Source of the DNA: Oscillospiraceae bacterium
GTDB lineage: Bacteria; Bacillota; Clostridia; Oscillospirales; Oscillospiraceae
DNA: 64,000 nt
Assembly (NCBI GenBank): GCA_009780435.1
Contig: WRAB01000007.1
Span: 44,922-108,921 of the forward strand
Reading direction: 5' to 3'
Shown here: piece after piece, positions 51,507 to 60,102 of the stretch
Layout: every line of letters begins with the position of its first letter
Position numbering within the stretch: position 1 is the stretch's first letter
Notes under the pieces: model-generated
Seen by the model: only the letters and a program-made list of their open reading frames with translations
The model's database searches: none
Told to the model about the DNA's origin: nothing
Program-made: the position numbers and the translations under genes

Positions 51507-51989
51507 GTGCTGAAAAAGGAGGTGAGGGATATCATTACAAAGCTATTAGAGAAAGAAGGTCATTTTCTAGCGGAGGTCATATGCAAAGATTGGGAAGAAG
51601 TGGTGGATAAGGCTGCGGCGCCGTTGATTGCGGAAGGGGCGGTGGAACCGCAATTTGTGGCGTCTGCCAAGGAGGCGGCAAAGCAATTCGGCGGATATGT
51701 GGTGCTTATTGAGGATATCGCTTTTTTTCACGGCCGGCCAGAAGCGGGCGTACACGAGATCGGGATGACGCTGGTGCTGTTGAAAGATCCGGTATATCTT
51801 TTTGAAAAGCGTATCAAAGCGGCGTTTTTGTTTGCCGCAGTCGACAACGCCAGCCACCGCAACCTGCTCAAAGCGTTGTCTTGGATTTTGAACGACGACA
51901 CGTGCTTAGAACGCCTGCGTGATGGCCGTGACCCGGAGACTATTATGAAAAGAATGAAAGAAGTGGAGGCGAAACATGAAGTATCTTGA
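51507..51989 (+). CDS. PTS IIA component, locus 2
   Basis: About 160 residues, PTS_EIIA_2-type. The active histidine is probably H75 in IEDIAFFHGRPEAGVHEIG (numbering from the GTG at 51507). The start is uncertain: a perfect AAGGAGGTGA lies inside the N-terminus, so translation may begin further on, at a rare ATT/ATC near 51531-51534 or at GTG 51522. Its end overlaps the SIS gene by 14 bases. Confidence 0.85.
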   Translation: MLKKEVRDIITKLLEKEGHFLAEVICKDWEEVVDKAAAPLIAEGAVEPQFVASAKEAAKQFGGYVVLIEDIAFFHGRPEAGVHEIGMTLVLLKDPVYLFEKRIKAAFLFAAVDNASHRNLLKALSWILNDDTCLERLRDGRDPETIMKRMKEVEAKHEVS

Positions 51990-52710
51990 GTATTACGAGA
52001 TTATCAAAGAACAGATGGAACAGCAGTTTAAGGAAGAGGGGAAGAACATCGAGCAAGCGGCGGCTTATTGTGCGGAGTCCATCAAAAAGGGTCGTGTAAT
52101 CCATGCGTTTGGCTGCGGACATTCACAGATTTTCCCCATGGAAATTTTTTATCGGGCAGGCGGACTTGTGCCGGTAAATGCGCTCCTCATTCCGCATTTG
52201 GCGCTATTCCCAAAGGCAAAGCTGAGCACTTTGCAAGAGCGCATAGAGGGGTTTTGTGACGAATACCTGGCGCTGGAGAACACGGACGCCGCAGACACGA
52301 TGATTATCATATCCATCTCCGGCCGCAACGCCGCTGTAGTGGATATGGCGCTGGCCGCAAAGAAAATCGGCATGAAAGTAGTGGCATTGGTATCTCGCCA
52401 ATTTGCAGATAGCACCACGTCCCGCCATTCCAGCGGAAAGAATCTCAAAGATGTGGCGGATGTGGTCATCGATGTCAAGTGTGTCAGCGGTGACGCCGCA
52501 CTCCGGATGGAGGGCCTGGAGCCGAGTTTCTGCGGGACATCTACGGTTTTGGGTGTCACGATCATGGAGGCGATTGTTGCGCAGACGGTGGAAAATTGTG
52601 TGAAAGCCGGATGTATTCCGCCGATCTATGTCAGCTCCAATCTGGATAAAGGCGATGCGATCAATGCGGAACACATCAAAAACTACAGTGATTTGATTTC
52701 GTGTCTCTAG
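51976..52710 (+). CDS. SIS-domain sugar-phosphate protein (COG4821-like), PTS locus 2
   Basis: A 244-residue paralogue of the locus 1 SIS protein (VIHAFGCGHSQIFPMEIFYRAG; IIISISGRNAAVVDMALAAKK; STTSRHSSGKNLKDVADVV). Binds a phosphosugar and probably isomerises or cleaves it. The order IIA-SIS-IIB-IIC differs from SIS-IIA-IIB-IIC in locus 1. Confidence 0.88.
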   Translation: MKYLEYYEIIKEQMEQQFKEEGKNIEQAAAYCAESIKKGRVIHAFGCGHSQIFPMEIFYRAGGLVPVNALLIPHLALFPKAKLSTLQERIEGFCDEYLALENTDAADTMIIISISGRNAAVVDMALAAKKIGMKVVALVSRQFADSTTSRHSSGKNLKDVADVVIDVKCVSGDAALRMEGLEPSFCGTSTVLGVTIMEAIVAQTVENCVKAGCIPPIYVSSNLDKGDAINAEHIKNYSDLISCL

Positions 52711-52735
52711 TCCGGGACTTCAGAAAGGAGAAGTT

Positions 52736-53017
52736 ATGAAAATTGTGTGTGTCTGTGGATTGGGAATGGGCTCCAGCCTGATTCTCAAAATGAGTGTTGA
52801 ATCTGCGATGCAGCAGCTCGGCATCAAGGAGTGCGATGTCGAGCACATTGCGGCAGGGACCATGGAGGGGTTGAAACCTGATATCATCGTCACAGCGGAA
52901 GATTTCCGTGACGAGTTCCCTGACAGTGAGAATGTTGTATTTGTGCAAAACGTTGTGAAAGTGGACGGCGTGAAAGCGGCGCTAAAGGAGTACCTGGAGG
53001 CAAAAGGTCTTCTTTAA
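52736..53017 (+). CDS. PTS IIB component, locus 2
   Basis: A 93-residue IIB domain with phospho-cysteine C7 in VCVCGLGMGSSLILKM and a C-terminal VQNVVKVDGVKAALKEYLE. AAAGGAGAAGTT precedes the start. Similar to the locus 1 IIB. Confidence 0.92.
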   Translation: MKIVCVCGLGMGSSLILKMSVESAMQQLGIKECDVEHIAAGTMEGLKPDIIVTAEDFRDEFPDSENVVFVQNVVKVDGVKAALKEYLEAKGLL

Positions 53018-53068
53018 TGGGAGGCTAATATAAACTGAATCGCCAAAATTTGAAGGAGGAAACGAAGT

Positions 53069-54505
53069 ATGCAAGCTCTAGAATTTCTATTGTCCGTTGT
53101 TCAAACCCCCGCATTAATCCTCGGTTTGGTTGCGTTGATCGGTCTGATCGTGCAACGGAAAAGTGGGTCTCAGGTATTTGCCGGCACGATTAAGACAGCG
53201 CTCGGGATGCTGATCTTATCCGGCGGTGTAGGCGTCCTCATTACTGCAATTTTGCCCTTCGTGTTCATGTTCCCGGTGGTGTTCAATCTCGAAGGTTTTG
53301 CAACCGGTTCTGAGCTGATCTCCGCTGCTATGCTCGAGGCGGCGCCGGTCATTGCGTCCACCTCGGCCATCATTATGGCCATCGGGTTCCTAGTCAACAT
53401 CGTGCTCGCACGCTTCACACCGCTCAAGTACATTTTCTTGACCGGTCACATGATGTGGATTTCTTCCGTGTTGGTCGCTTATGTGCTGTACGCAGCAGGC
53501 ATGGGCTCGACGATGATTGTCATCATCGGTGCTGTTATCCAAGGTGCATTACTTACCATCTTGCCTGCCATTGCACAACCGATCATGCGGAAGATCACGG
53601 GTTCAAACGACATTGCGCTTGCGCACCTTACCACCCTCGGCACAGTACCCTCTGCCTATATCGGAAAACTGGTCGGCAATCCTGCAAAAAATGCAGAGGA
53701 CATGAACTTGCCAAAGGGTCTTTCATTCTTTAAAGACACAGCCGTCGCAATTTCTGTTGTGATGCTGTTGTTCTACATCATCCTCGTCCTCATTGCCGGC
53801 CCTGAGGTAGTCGCAGAAGTCGGCGGCGCAGGCGAACAGAACTTCATCCTCTTCGGCATTTTGAATGGTCTCGGGTTTGCAGCCGGTGTTTTGATTCTTC
53901 TCCAAGGTGTCCGGATGTTCCTGGGTGAAATCGTCCCTGCGTTTAAAGGAATTTCTGACAAACTGGTTCCAAACGCTGTCCCGGCGCTTGACGTTCCAGC
54001 AATTTTCCCGTATGCGCCCAATTCTCTGATGATCGGCTTTATCACCGCAGTTGTGGGTATGATCGTTGCGATGTTCGCATCTGCCGCCGCATTCGGTGCG
54101 GTCCCGCTGGTGTCTATCATCGGTGCATTCTTCACCGGCGGTGTGGCCGGTATCATGGGGAACGCCTTAGGCGGCCGCCGCGGTGCTGCTGTGGCCGGTT
54201 TCTCCTATGGCTTTATCCTCATCTTCCTGTCCGGGTTCACCTACAACCTCTTCAATGGCTTTAGTGCGTTGAACGACGGGGTTGCACTTGGTGTCGGACA
54301 CGACTGTGTGGACGCGATGGTGACCATGGTCGCATTCCAGAACACCTGGGTTGGCCTTGCAATCTTAGCGGGTGTCTTCGCACTTCTCTCTGTCCTTGAA
54401 GTGCGGTACCAGAAGAGAGTGCGTGAGAGCGCAGATGAGACGGATGAGACGGATGAGACGGATGAGACGGATGGGATAGATAAGACAGATGAGACAGATG
54501 CGTAA
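53069..54505 (+). CDS. PTS IIC component (UlaA/SgaT type), locus 2, with repeat tail
   Basis: A 478-residue permease with about 11 helices; family segments FLTGHMMWISSVLVAY, LGTVPSAYIGKLVGN and GIMGNALGGRRGAAVAGF. Its last ~24 residues are a tail of D-E-T repeats encoded by a 9-base tandem repeat (54434-54496), which its paralogue in locus 1 lacks. Substrate unknown. Confidence 0.9.
   Translation: MQALEFLLSVVQTPALILGLVALIGLIVQRKSGSQVFAGTIKTALGMLILSGGVGVLITAILPFVFMFPVVFNLEGFATGSELISAAMLEAAPVIASTSAIIMAIGFLVNIVLARFTPLKYIFLTGHMMWISSVLVAYVLYAAGMGSTMIVIIGAVIQGALLTILPAIAQPIMRKITGSNDIALAHLTTLGTVPSAYIGKLVGNPAKNAEDMNLPKGLSFFKDTAVAISVVMLLFYIILVLIAGPEVVAEVGGAGEQNFILFGILNGLGFAAGVLILLQGVRMFLGEIVPAFKGISDKLVPNAVPALDVPAIFPYAPNSLMIGFITAVVGMIVAMFASAAAFGAVPLVSIIGAFFTGGVAGIMGNALGGRRGAAVAGFSYGFILIFLSGFTYNLFNGFSALNDGVALGVGHDCVDAMVTMVAFQNTWVGLAILAGVFALLSVLEVRYQKRVRESADETDETDETDETDGIDKTDETDA
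54434..54496 (+). repeat. Nine-base tandem repeat at the end of the locus 2 IIC gene
   Basis: Seven units of GATGAGACG or close variants (GATGGGATA, GATAAGACA, GATGAGACA); the first four are identical. The repeat is in frame and encodes Asp-Glu-Thr units. Copy number change would lengthen or shorten an acidic cytoplasmic tail without frameshift. Confidence 0.95.
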
Positions 54506-54527
54506 AACTGGCTATTAAATCTATGAT

Positions 54528-54566
54528 TATGTGGCGGGGATATGTTATACTATATTCCTGCCACAT
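54528..54566. promoter_or_regulatory. Inverted repeat upstream of ptsI
   Basis: TATGTGGCGGGGA (54528-54540) pairs with TCCTGCCACATA (54555-54566), flanking a TATACT box (54546-54551) that could be a -10 element without a clear -35 partner. It could be an operator or a transcribed hairpin before the enzyme I gene. Confidence 0.45.
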
Positions 54567-54636
54567 AGTTGCGCCAATAGACACAGCTTGCGGAGTGATT
54601 GCGGTCGCTGCAAGACAGGGGAAAGGGGGTGGTTTG

Positions 54637-56367
54637 ATGGAGTACAGAGGAAATCCGGTCTCTCACGGCATCGCCATAGGGGACGTGTATCTCTACACGC
54701 CTTTTCAGGCTGAAATTACGGAAAAAACCATCGGGACCGATGAGATAGAGGCGGCGGTGCAGGCGTATTTCGATCTGCGTACAAAAGCCCAGGCGGAACT
54801 CGCAATGATCCAGGAGAAACTCCAAGCGGGCAGCCCGGACAAAGCCAAAATATTTGCGGCACATGTGGACATGCTCTTGGATGCGGCTGTGAACGGAGAA
54901 ATTGAGACGCTGATCCGTGATGCGCATTTGTCGCCGGAGTGCGCCATAGAGCGTGGGTATAGCAAATTCATACGCCTCTTCTCCAAGGCCAAGGTCTTGC
55001 AGATTCGGGAGCGGGCCGCCGATTTGCGGGATTTAAAGACACGGCTCCACCGGATTTGGGCTGGTGTGCCGGAGCGGAATTTGTCGGCGCTGGAAAAAGA
55101 GGTCATTATTGCCGCACACGACCTCCTGCCCTCTGACACTGCGACGTTGGACCGGTCTAAGGTGCTGGGCATTGTCACGGAAATCGGCGGGCGCACGTCC
55201 CACTCCGCCATTATCGCCCGCAGCTATGAAATCCCCGCTATACTGGGGGTTCCCAATATCATGGCCGCACTTCGAGACGGTGAACGGGTGATCCTGGACG
55301 CAGTGGAGGGCGTATTGTACACCTCCCCGGATGAGGCGGCGTGTGCGCACTACGCCGAAAAGCGAGGGGCATATCTGGCCCATGCAGCTGAATTGAAGCA
55401 GTATCGGAGCGCTGTACCTGTCACCCGGGACGGGGTTCCCATTGAGGTGCATTTGAATATGGGATCGGCTGATCCGGATGAACTCTCCGGATCTCTGTAT
55501 ACGGACGGCGTGGGGCTGTTTCGCACGGAGTTTATGTATCTATCCAGCCCGAGCTTGCCGACGGAGGAAGAGCAGTTTCAGGCCTATCGAAAAGTCGCCC
55601 TGGAATTCGGCCAGCGCCCGGTGATTTTGCGCACCCTGGATATCGGCGGCGATAAGCAACTGGAGAGTATGGAACTGCCCAGAGAGGACAATCCATTTCT
55701 GGGGCTGCGGGCGCTGCGGCTGTGTTTTGAGAATCTGCCCCTGTTTCAAGCTCAGCTTCGGGCGGTGTTCCGTGCAGCCTGTTACGGGAACTTATGGCTG
55801 ATGCTCCCCATGGTGGGTAGTCTGGATGATATTCGGGCGGCAAAAGCGGTCATCGAAGAGGTCAAGGAAGCGTTGCGGCAGGAGGGGATAACGCACAACC
55901 CAGATATCCCCGTCGGCATTATGATTGAAATCCCCGCCATTGCATTGGTGGCGGAGTTGGCGGCGGAAGAGGTTGATTTCGCCAGCATCGGTACAAATGA
56001 CCTCTGCCAGTATCTCATGGCCGTGGACCGGTTAAATCCTGCGGTTGCAAACTACTATCAAAGCTATCACCCCGCCATGTTCCGCCTGATCGGACAGACC
56101 GTGTCGGCGTTTTCTGCGGCGGGCAAGTCCATCGGCGTCTGCGGCGAGTTGGGCGGCGACCCCTTGGCGGCGGCGGTACTCATCGGCCTCGGAATGCGAA
56201 AGCTCAGCATGGGTATCTCGTCTGTGCCGGGGATTAAAAAGCTGATCACCGGCCTTACGATTCCACAGGCGGAGGCGCTTGCCAAGCAGGTCATGTCCTG
56301 TGCCACGGCAGATGAGGTGGAGCAGTGCTTGCGGGCGGAACTCGGAACTGCGCTCCCCGCGGTCTAG
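54637..56367 (+). CDS. ptsI: PTS enzyme I (phosphoenolpyruvate-protein phosphotransferase)
   Basis: Takes phosphate from PEP and passes it to HPr. The 576-residue protein has the full domain set: N-terminal HPr-binding helices, phospho-histidine H189 in GGRTSHSAIIAR, and the PEP barrel with LFRTEFMYL, GDKQLESM...NPFLGLRA and GEIPSI-like motifs. The start at 54637 follows GGGGGTGG. It is the general PTS enzyme, here after the locus 2 permease. Confidence 0.95.
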   Translation: MEYRGNPVSHGIAIGDVYLYTPFQAEITEKTIGTDEIEAAVQAYFDLRTKAQAELAMIQEKLQAGSPDKAKIFAAHVDMLLDAAVNGEIETLIRDAHLSPECAIERGYSKFIRLFSKAKVLQIRERAADLRDLKTRLHRIWAGVPERNLSALEKEVIIAAHDLLPSDTATLDRSKVLGIVTEIGGRTSHSAIIARSYEIPAILGVPNIMAALRDGERVILDAVEGVLYTSPDEAACAHYAEKRGAYLAHAAELKQYRSAVPVTRDGVPIEVHLNMGSADPDELSGSLYTDGVGLFRTEFMYLSSPSLPTEEEQFQAYRKVALEFGQRPVILRTLDIGGDKQLESMELPREDNPFLGLRALRLCFENLPLFQAQLRAVFRAACYGNLWLMLPMVGSLDDIRAAKAVIEEVKEALRQEGITHNPDIPVGIMIEIPAIALVAELAAEEVDFASIGTNDLCQYLMAVDRLNPAVANYYQSYHPAMFRLIGQTVSAFSAAGKSIGVCGELGGDPLAAAVLIGLGMRKLSMGISSVPGIKKLITGLTIPQAEALAKQVMSCATADEVEQCLRAELGTALPAV

Positions 56368-56398
56368 GCGAGGGAAATACAAAAAAGGAGAGATTCAT

Positions 56399-56671
56399 AT
56401 GTACACACGCAATGTATTGATCCAAAACCGCAGCGGGCTCCACGCCCGCCCGGCCTCTGAATTTGTCGCCTGTGCGGGCAAGTTTCAGTCGAAGATTACG
56501 ATCCGGAGCGCCAGTGAAGGAGATGAGGTGGATGCCAAGTCCATCCTGTTCTTGCTGTCCATCGGCTTGGGGCAAGGGGACGAGGTGGTCATCACGGCGG
56601 ACGGCGGGGATGAAGTTGAAGCGGTTGAGGCCCTGGCGGCGTTGATTGAATCGAAGTTTGGGGAGGAGTAA
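56399..56671 (+). CDS. ptsH: Phosphocarrier protein HPr
   Basis: A 90-residue protein with catalytic H15 in NRSGLHARPASEF and a regulatory serine (S48 by this numbering) in DAKSILFLLSIGLGQG. The serine suggests control by HPr kinase, which would link this PTS to catabolite repression, but the kinase gene is not in the window. The start at 56399 follows AAAAAAGGAGAG. Confidence 0.95.
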   Translation: MYTRNVLIQNRSGLHARPASEFVACAGKFQSKITIRSASEGDEVDAKSILFLLSIGLGQGDEVVITADGGDEVEAVEALAALIESKFGEE

Positions 56672-56806
56672 ACCGAAAACGGCTAGCGCATCAGAATGCG
56701 GAGGGATGAAATTCCCGGAGGAGTTGGCAAGCAATCAACCGCTTGATAGGCTTCAGCCGAGACTGTATCGGCTCTAAAGAATCGCAGGGTAGAGAGAAGA
56801 AACGAC

Positions 56807-56846
56807 AAAAACCGGAGCAAATTACCATGTTGCTCCGGTTTTTTTA
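56807..56846. terminator. Bidirectional terminator between ptsH and pyk
   Basis: AAAAACCGGAGCAA (56807-56820) pairs with TTGCTCCGGTTTTT around 56830-56843; T runs on both strands. It serves ptsH (+) and pyk (-). Bases 56690-56806 show no gene I can support. Confidence 0.9.
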
Positions 56847-56862
56847 CGACTTACTCACGCAG

Positions 56863-58290
56863 TTACACTCTCTGCGCCTTGATCAGATTCGTTGTACCTT
56901 TCACGCCGATGGGGACACCGGCGGTGATGACGACCAGATCGTCTTCTTCCACCAGACCTGTCTCTTTTGCTTTTGCCAGGCCGGTCTCGAAGAGTTCGTC
57001 GGTGCTCTCCACGTCCTTGCCGTAGCAGGGGGTCACGCCCCAGGAGATGGCCAGCTGGCGCATGACTTTCTCGTCGGGGGTCACGGCCACGATGGGGCAT
57101 GTGGGGCGGAAGCGGGAGATCATCCGGGCCGTGGTGCCGGAGGAGGTGACGCAGACAATGGCCTGGGCTTTTAGCTCCACCGCCGTGTTGCAGGCGGCCA
57201 GGGAGATGGCGTCGGAGATAGTGGTCACCCCGTCTCTGGCGCTCTTATACGCGGGGGCGTAGGCCTTGGCCCGATCCGCCCGCTCTACGATCCGGGCCAT
57301 GGTGGCGAGGGATTCTAAGGGATATTTGCCGGAGGCGGTCTCCCCGGAGAGCATGACGCAACTGGTGCCGTCGAAGACGGCGTTGGCCACGTCGTTGACC
57401 TCGGCGCGGGTGGGCCGTGGGTTGCGGATCATAGAGTCTAACATCTGGGTGGCGGTGATGACGGGCTTGCCCCGGCGGACGCACTCGGCGATGAGCATTT
57501 TCTGGATAATGGGGACCTCTTCCGCCGGAATCTCCACGCCCAGGTCACCTCGGGCCACCATGATCCCGTCGGAGACGTCGAGGATCTCGTCAATGTTGTT
57601 GACGCCCTCTTGGTTTTCGATTTTGGAGATGATCCGGATGTCTTCCCCGCCGCAGGCTTTCAGGACGCGGCGAATGGCTGTCACGTCTTCCGCCTTTCTG
57701 ACGAAGCTGGCGGCGATGTAATCAAAATCGTGCTGGGCGGCAAAGATGATATCCCGCTCGTCCCGCTCGGTGAGGCTGGGCAGAGCGATATTGGTGCCGG
57801 GCAGATTGATGCTTTTGTTGTTGCCCAATTCTCCGCCGTTTACAATCGTGCAGATAATCTCCTCCCCCTGGATCTCCAGCACGACCAGTTCAATGAGTCC
57901 GTCGTCTATGAGAATGTGGGTACCGGGTACGACCTCACGGCAGAGGTTTGTATAGGTGACGCTGACGCCTCGGGTGGACCCCTCCACCTCGCTGCAGTGG
58001 AGAGAGAATTTCGCGCCCTGTTCCATTTGGATCTTCCCCTCGGGAAATGTCTTCGTCCGGATCTCCGGCCCTTTGGTGTCCATCATAAGGGCCACCAAGA
58101 GACCCAATTCTTCCCGTAACTCCTTTACCATTTCGACCCGCTCCAAGTGCTCTGCGTGGTCGCCGTGGGAAAAGTTGAGCCGGGCGCAGCTCATGCCCTT
58201 TCGCATCATCTCCCGCAGGATATCCCTGTTCGAAACCGCGGGCCCCAGGGTACATACAATTTTTGTCTTCCTCGGTTGTTTTAAGTTCAA
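56863..58290 (-). CDS. pyk: Pyruvate kinase
   Basis: Converts PEP and ADP to pyruvate and ATP. The 475 residues show TKIVCTLGPAVSNRDILR, ARLNFSHGDH, the substrate/metal motif MVARGDLGVEIPAEEVP, TRAEVNDVANAVFDG and ETASGKYPLES, and a C-terminal regulatory domain. It lacks the extra PEP-utiliser domain found in some Firmicutes. Transcribed opposite to ptsIH, with a bidirectional terminator between. Confidence 0.96.
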   Translation of the reverse strand: MNLKQPRKTKIVCTLGPAVSNRDILREMMRKGMSCARLNFSHGDHAEHLERVEMVKELREELGLLVALMMDTKGPEIRTKTFPEGKIQMEQGAKFSLHCSEVEGSTRGVSVTYTNLCREVVPGTHILIDDGLIELVVLEIQGEEIICTIVNGGELGNNKSINLPGTNIALPSLTERDERDIIFAAQHDFDYIAASFVRKAEDVTAIRRVLKACGGEDIRIISKIENQEGVNNIDEILDVSDGIMVARGDLGVEIPAEEVPIIQKMLIAECVRRGKPVITATQMLDSMIRNPRPTRAEVNDVANAVFDGTSCVMLSGETASGKYPLESLATMARIVERADRAKAYAPAYKSARDGVTTISDAISLAACNTAVELKAQAIVCVTSSGTTARMISRFRPTCPIVAVTPDEKVMRQLAISWGVTPCYGKDVESTDELFETGLAKAKETGLVEEDDLVVITAGVPIGVKGTTNLIKAQRV

Positions 58291-58313
58291 GCGCGTTACT
58301 CCTCTCCAGATTT

Positions 58314-58346
58314 CCGTATTTCCCCAATCTAGGCGGGGAAATACGG
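58314..58346. repeat. Palindromic repeat family A, copy 3
   Basis: CCGTATTTCCCC AATCTAGGC GGGGAAATACGG between pyk and the ABC-F gene. Both flanking genes are minus strand, so it lies at the ABC-F terminator position. Confidence 0.85.
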
Positions 58347-58360
58347 CTGTTCTTATGGGT

Positions 58361-59965
58361 TTAATTCGCCGCCTCGTTCTGTCGGCGCTGTGCGACGTAT
58401 TCGTCGTAGGTCATCTTCCGGTCGATGAGTTGTCCCTCGGCGGTGATCTCAATGATCCGGTTGGCTACGGTCTGGATCAACTGGTGGTCGTGGGTGGTGA
58501 AGAGGATATTTCCTGGGAAAGCCTCCAGGCCGTTGTTCAGCGCGGCGATGCTCTCCATATCCAGGTGGTTGGTGGGCTGATCCAGCAGGAGCACGTTGGC
58601 CCCCGAGAGCATCATCCTTGAGAGCATACAGCGCACCTTTTCGCCCCCGGATAGGACGGTGACCTTTTTGTATACGTCGTCTCCGGCGAAGAGCATCCGG
58701 CCCAAAAACTGGCGGACGAAACTCTCCCGCTTGTCCTCGGAGAATTGGCGCATCCAGTCCACCAGATTGATATCGTCCTGGAAAAAGGCGGCGTTGTCCC
58801 GGGGGAAGTAGGCCCGGCTGGTGGTGACGCCCCATTTGATCTCCCCTGCGTCTGGTTCCAGTTCCTCTGCCAGCAGTTGAAATAGGGCGGAGATGGCGTT
58901 TTCATTTTCTCCGATGAAGGCGACTTTATCGCCTTTGCCCAAAATGAAGCTGATATTGTCTAATAACTTCACGCCATCTATTGTCTTGGAGACCTCGGTG
59001 ACGAAGAGGATATCTTTCCCCACCTCCCGTTCCGGCTTAAAGCCCACCCAGGGGTACCGACGGGAGGAGGCGGGCATCTCTTCAATGGTCAGTTTTTCCA
59101 AGAGCTTCTTCCGGCTGGTGGCCTGCCGGCTCTTGGATTTGTTGGCGGAGAAGCGCCGGATAAACTCTTGCAGATCTTGGATCTTGTCCTCGGTTTTCCG
59201 GTTTTGATCCCGCATCAGCTTCTGCATGAGCTGGCTGGAATCGTGCCAGAAGTCGTAGTTACCCACGTAGAGCTTGATCTTGCCGAAGTCGATGTCTACG
59301 ATGTGGGTACAGACTGTATTGAGGAAATACCGGTCATGGGCGACCACCAGTACGGTACCCTCGTAGTCCAATAAGAAATCTTCCAGCCAGACCACGGAAT
59401 CGATGTCCAGGTTGTTGGTGGGCTCGTCTAAGAGGACAATATCTGGTCTGCCGAAGAGGGCCTGGGCCAGGAGCACTTTTACTTTCTGCCGCCCCTCCAG
59501 TTCCCCCATCTGTTTTTCGTGGAGGGCGATGGGAATCCCCAGCCCTTGGAGCATTTGGGAGATCTCGCTCTCCGCCTCCCAGCCGCCCAGTTCGGCGAAC
59601 TGTTCTTCCAGCTCCGCCGCCCGGAGTCCGTCCTCGTCGGAGAAGTCCTCTTTTTCGTAGATGGCGTCTTTTTCCTTGCCGCACTGATACAGGGGCGCAT
59701 TACCCATGAGTACCGTCTCTAGGACAGAGTAGTCGTTGAACATCTCCTGATCCTGTTTGAGTACAGACATCCGCACGTCGGCGCCGATGCTCACATGGCC
59801 GCTGGTGGACTCGATCTCCCCGCTGATGAGTTTCAGAAAAGTAGATTTCCCGGCCCCGTTGGCGCCGATGATGCCGTAACAGTTCCCCGCGACGAACTGT
59901 AAATCCACCCGGTCAAATAGTTTCTGTGACCCGTAGGTTAAGCCTAGGTTGCTGACTGTGATCAT
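58361..59965 (-). CDS. ABC-F family ATPase (YbiT/YkpA-like)
   Basis: A soluble twin-ATPase that acts on ribosomes. The 534-residue protein has an intact first site (Walker A GANGAGKST; LEGRQKVKV signature; IVLLDEPTNNLD), a linker with RKTEDKIQDLQEF, and a second site with a normal signature (LSGGEKVRCML) and Walker B (NVLLLDQPTNHLD), but a degraded Walker A: IGENENAISALFQ, where the invariant lysine is Ile. No membrane domain. Two-ATPase ABC-F proteins confer drug resistance or assist translation; which one this is cannot be said. Confidence 0.92.
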   Translation of the reverse strand: MITVSNLGLTYGSQKLFDRVDLQFVAGNCYGIIGANGAGKSTFLKLISGEIESTSGHVSIGADVRMSVLKQDQEMFNDYSVLETVLMGNAPLYQCGKEKDAIYEKEDFSDEDGLRAAELEEQFAELGGWEAESEISQMLQGLGIPIALHEKQMGELEGRQKVKVLLAQALFGRPDIVLLDEPTNNLDIDSVVWLEDFLLDYEGTVLVVAHDRYFLNTVCTHIVDIDFGKIKLYVGNYDFWHDSSQLMQKLMRDQNRKTEDKIQDLQEFIRRFSANKSKSRQATSRKKLLEKLTIEEMPASSRRYPWVGFKPEREVGKDILFVTEVSKTIDGVKLLDNISFILGKGDKVAFIGENENAISALFQLLAEELEPDAGEIKWGVTTSRAYFPRDNAAFFQDDINLVDWMRQFSEDKRESFVRQFLGRMLFAGDDVYKKVTVLSGGEKVRCMLSRMMLSGANVLLLDQPTNHLDMESIAALNNGLEAFPGNILFTTHDHQLIQTVANRIIEITAEGQLIDRKMTYDEYVAQRRQNEAAN

Positions 59966-59983
59966 GTACTATCTCCTTTTTCA

Positions 59984-60101
59984 ATTAACAATGAACAATG
60001 AACAGATAACAATGATCGTGTCCGCCGCAGGCGGACGGATTTCAAATCATCGCCAGAGGCGATTCCAAAATTGTTCATTGTTAATTGTTATCTGTTAATT
60101 G
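59984..60101. repeat. AT-rich terminal-inverted repeat element
   Basis: Begins CAATTAACAATGAACAATG and ends in the inverted pattern ATTGTTAATTGTTATCTGTTAATTG. Inside are GTCCGCC/GGCGGAC and ATCGCC/GGCGAT hairpins. Looks like a small non-coding repeat or MITE-like insertion, and resembles repeats seen between genes in many Firmicutes. No coding potential. Confidence 0.7.
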
Positions 60102-60102
60102 C

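Noticed and set aside
54434..54496. CRISPR or intergenic satellite
   Set aside because: Nine-base units without spacers, in frame at the end of the IIC gene.
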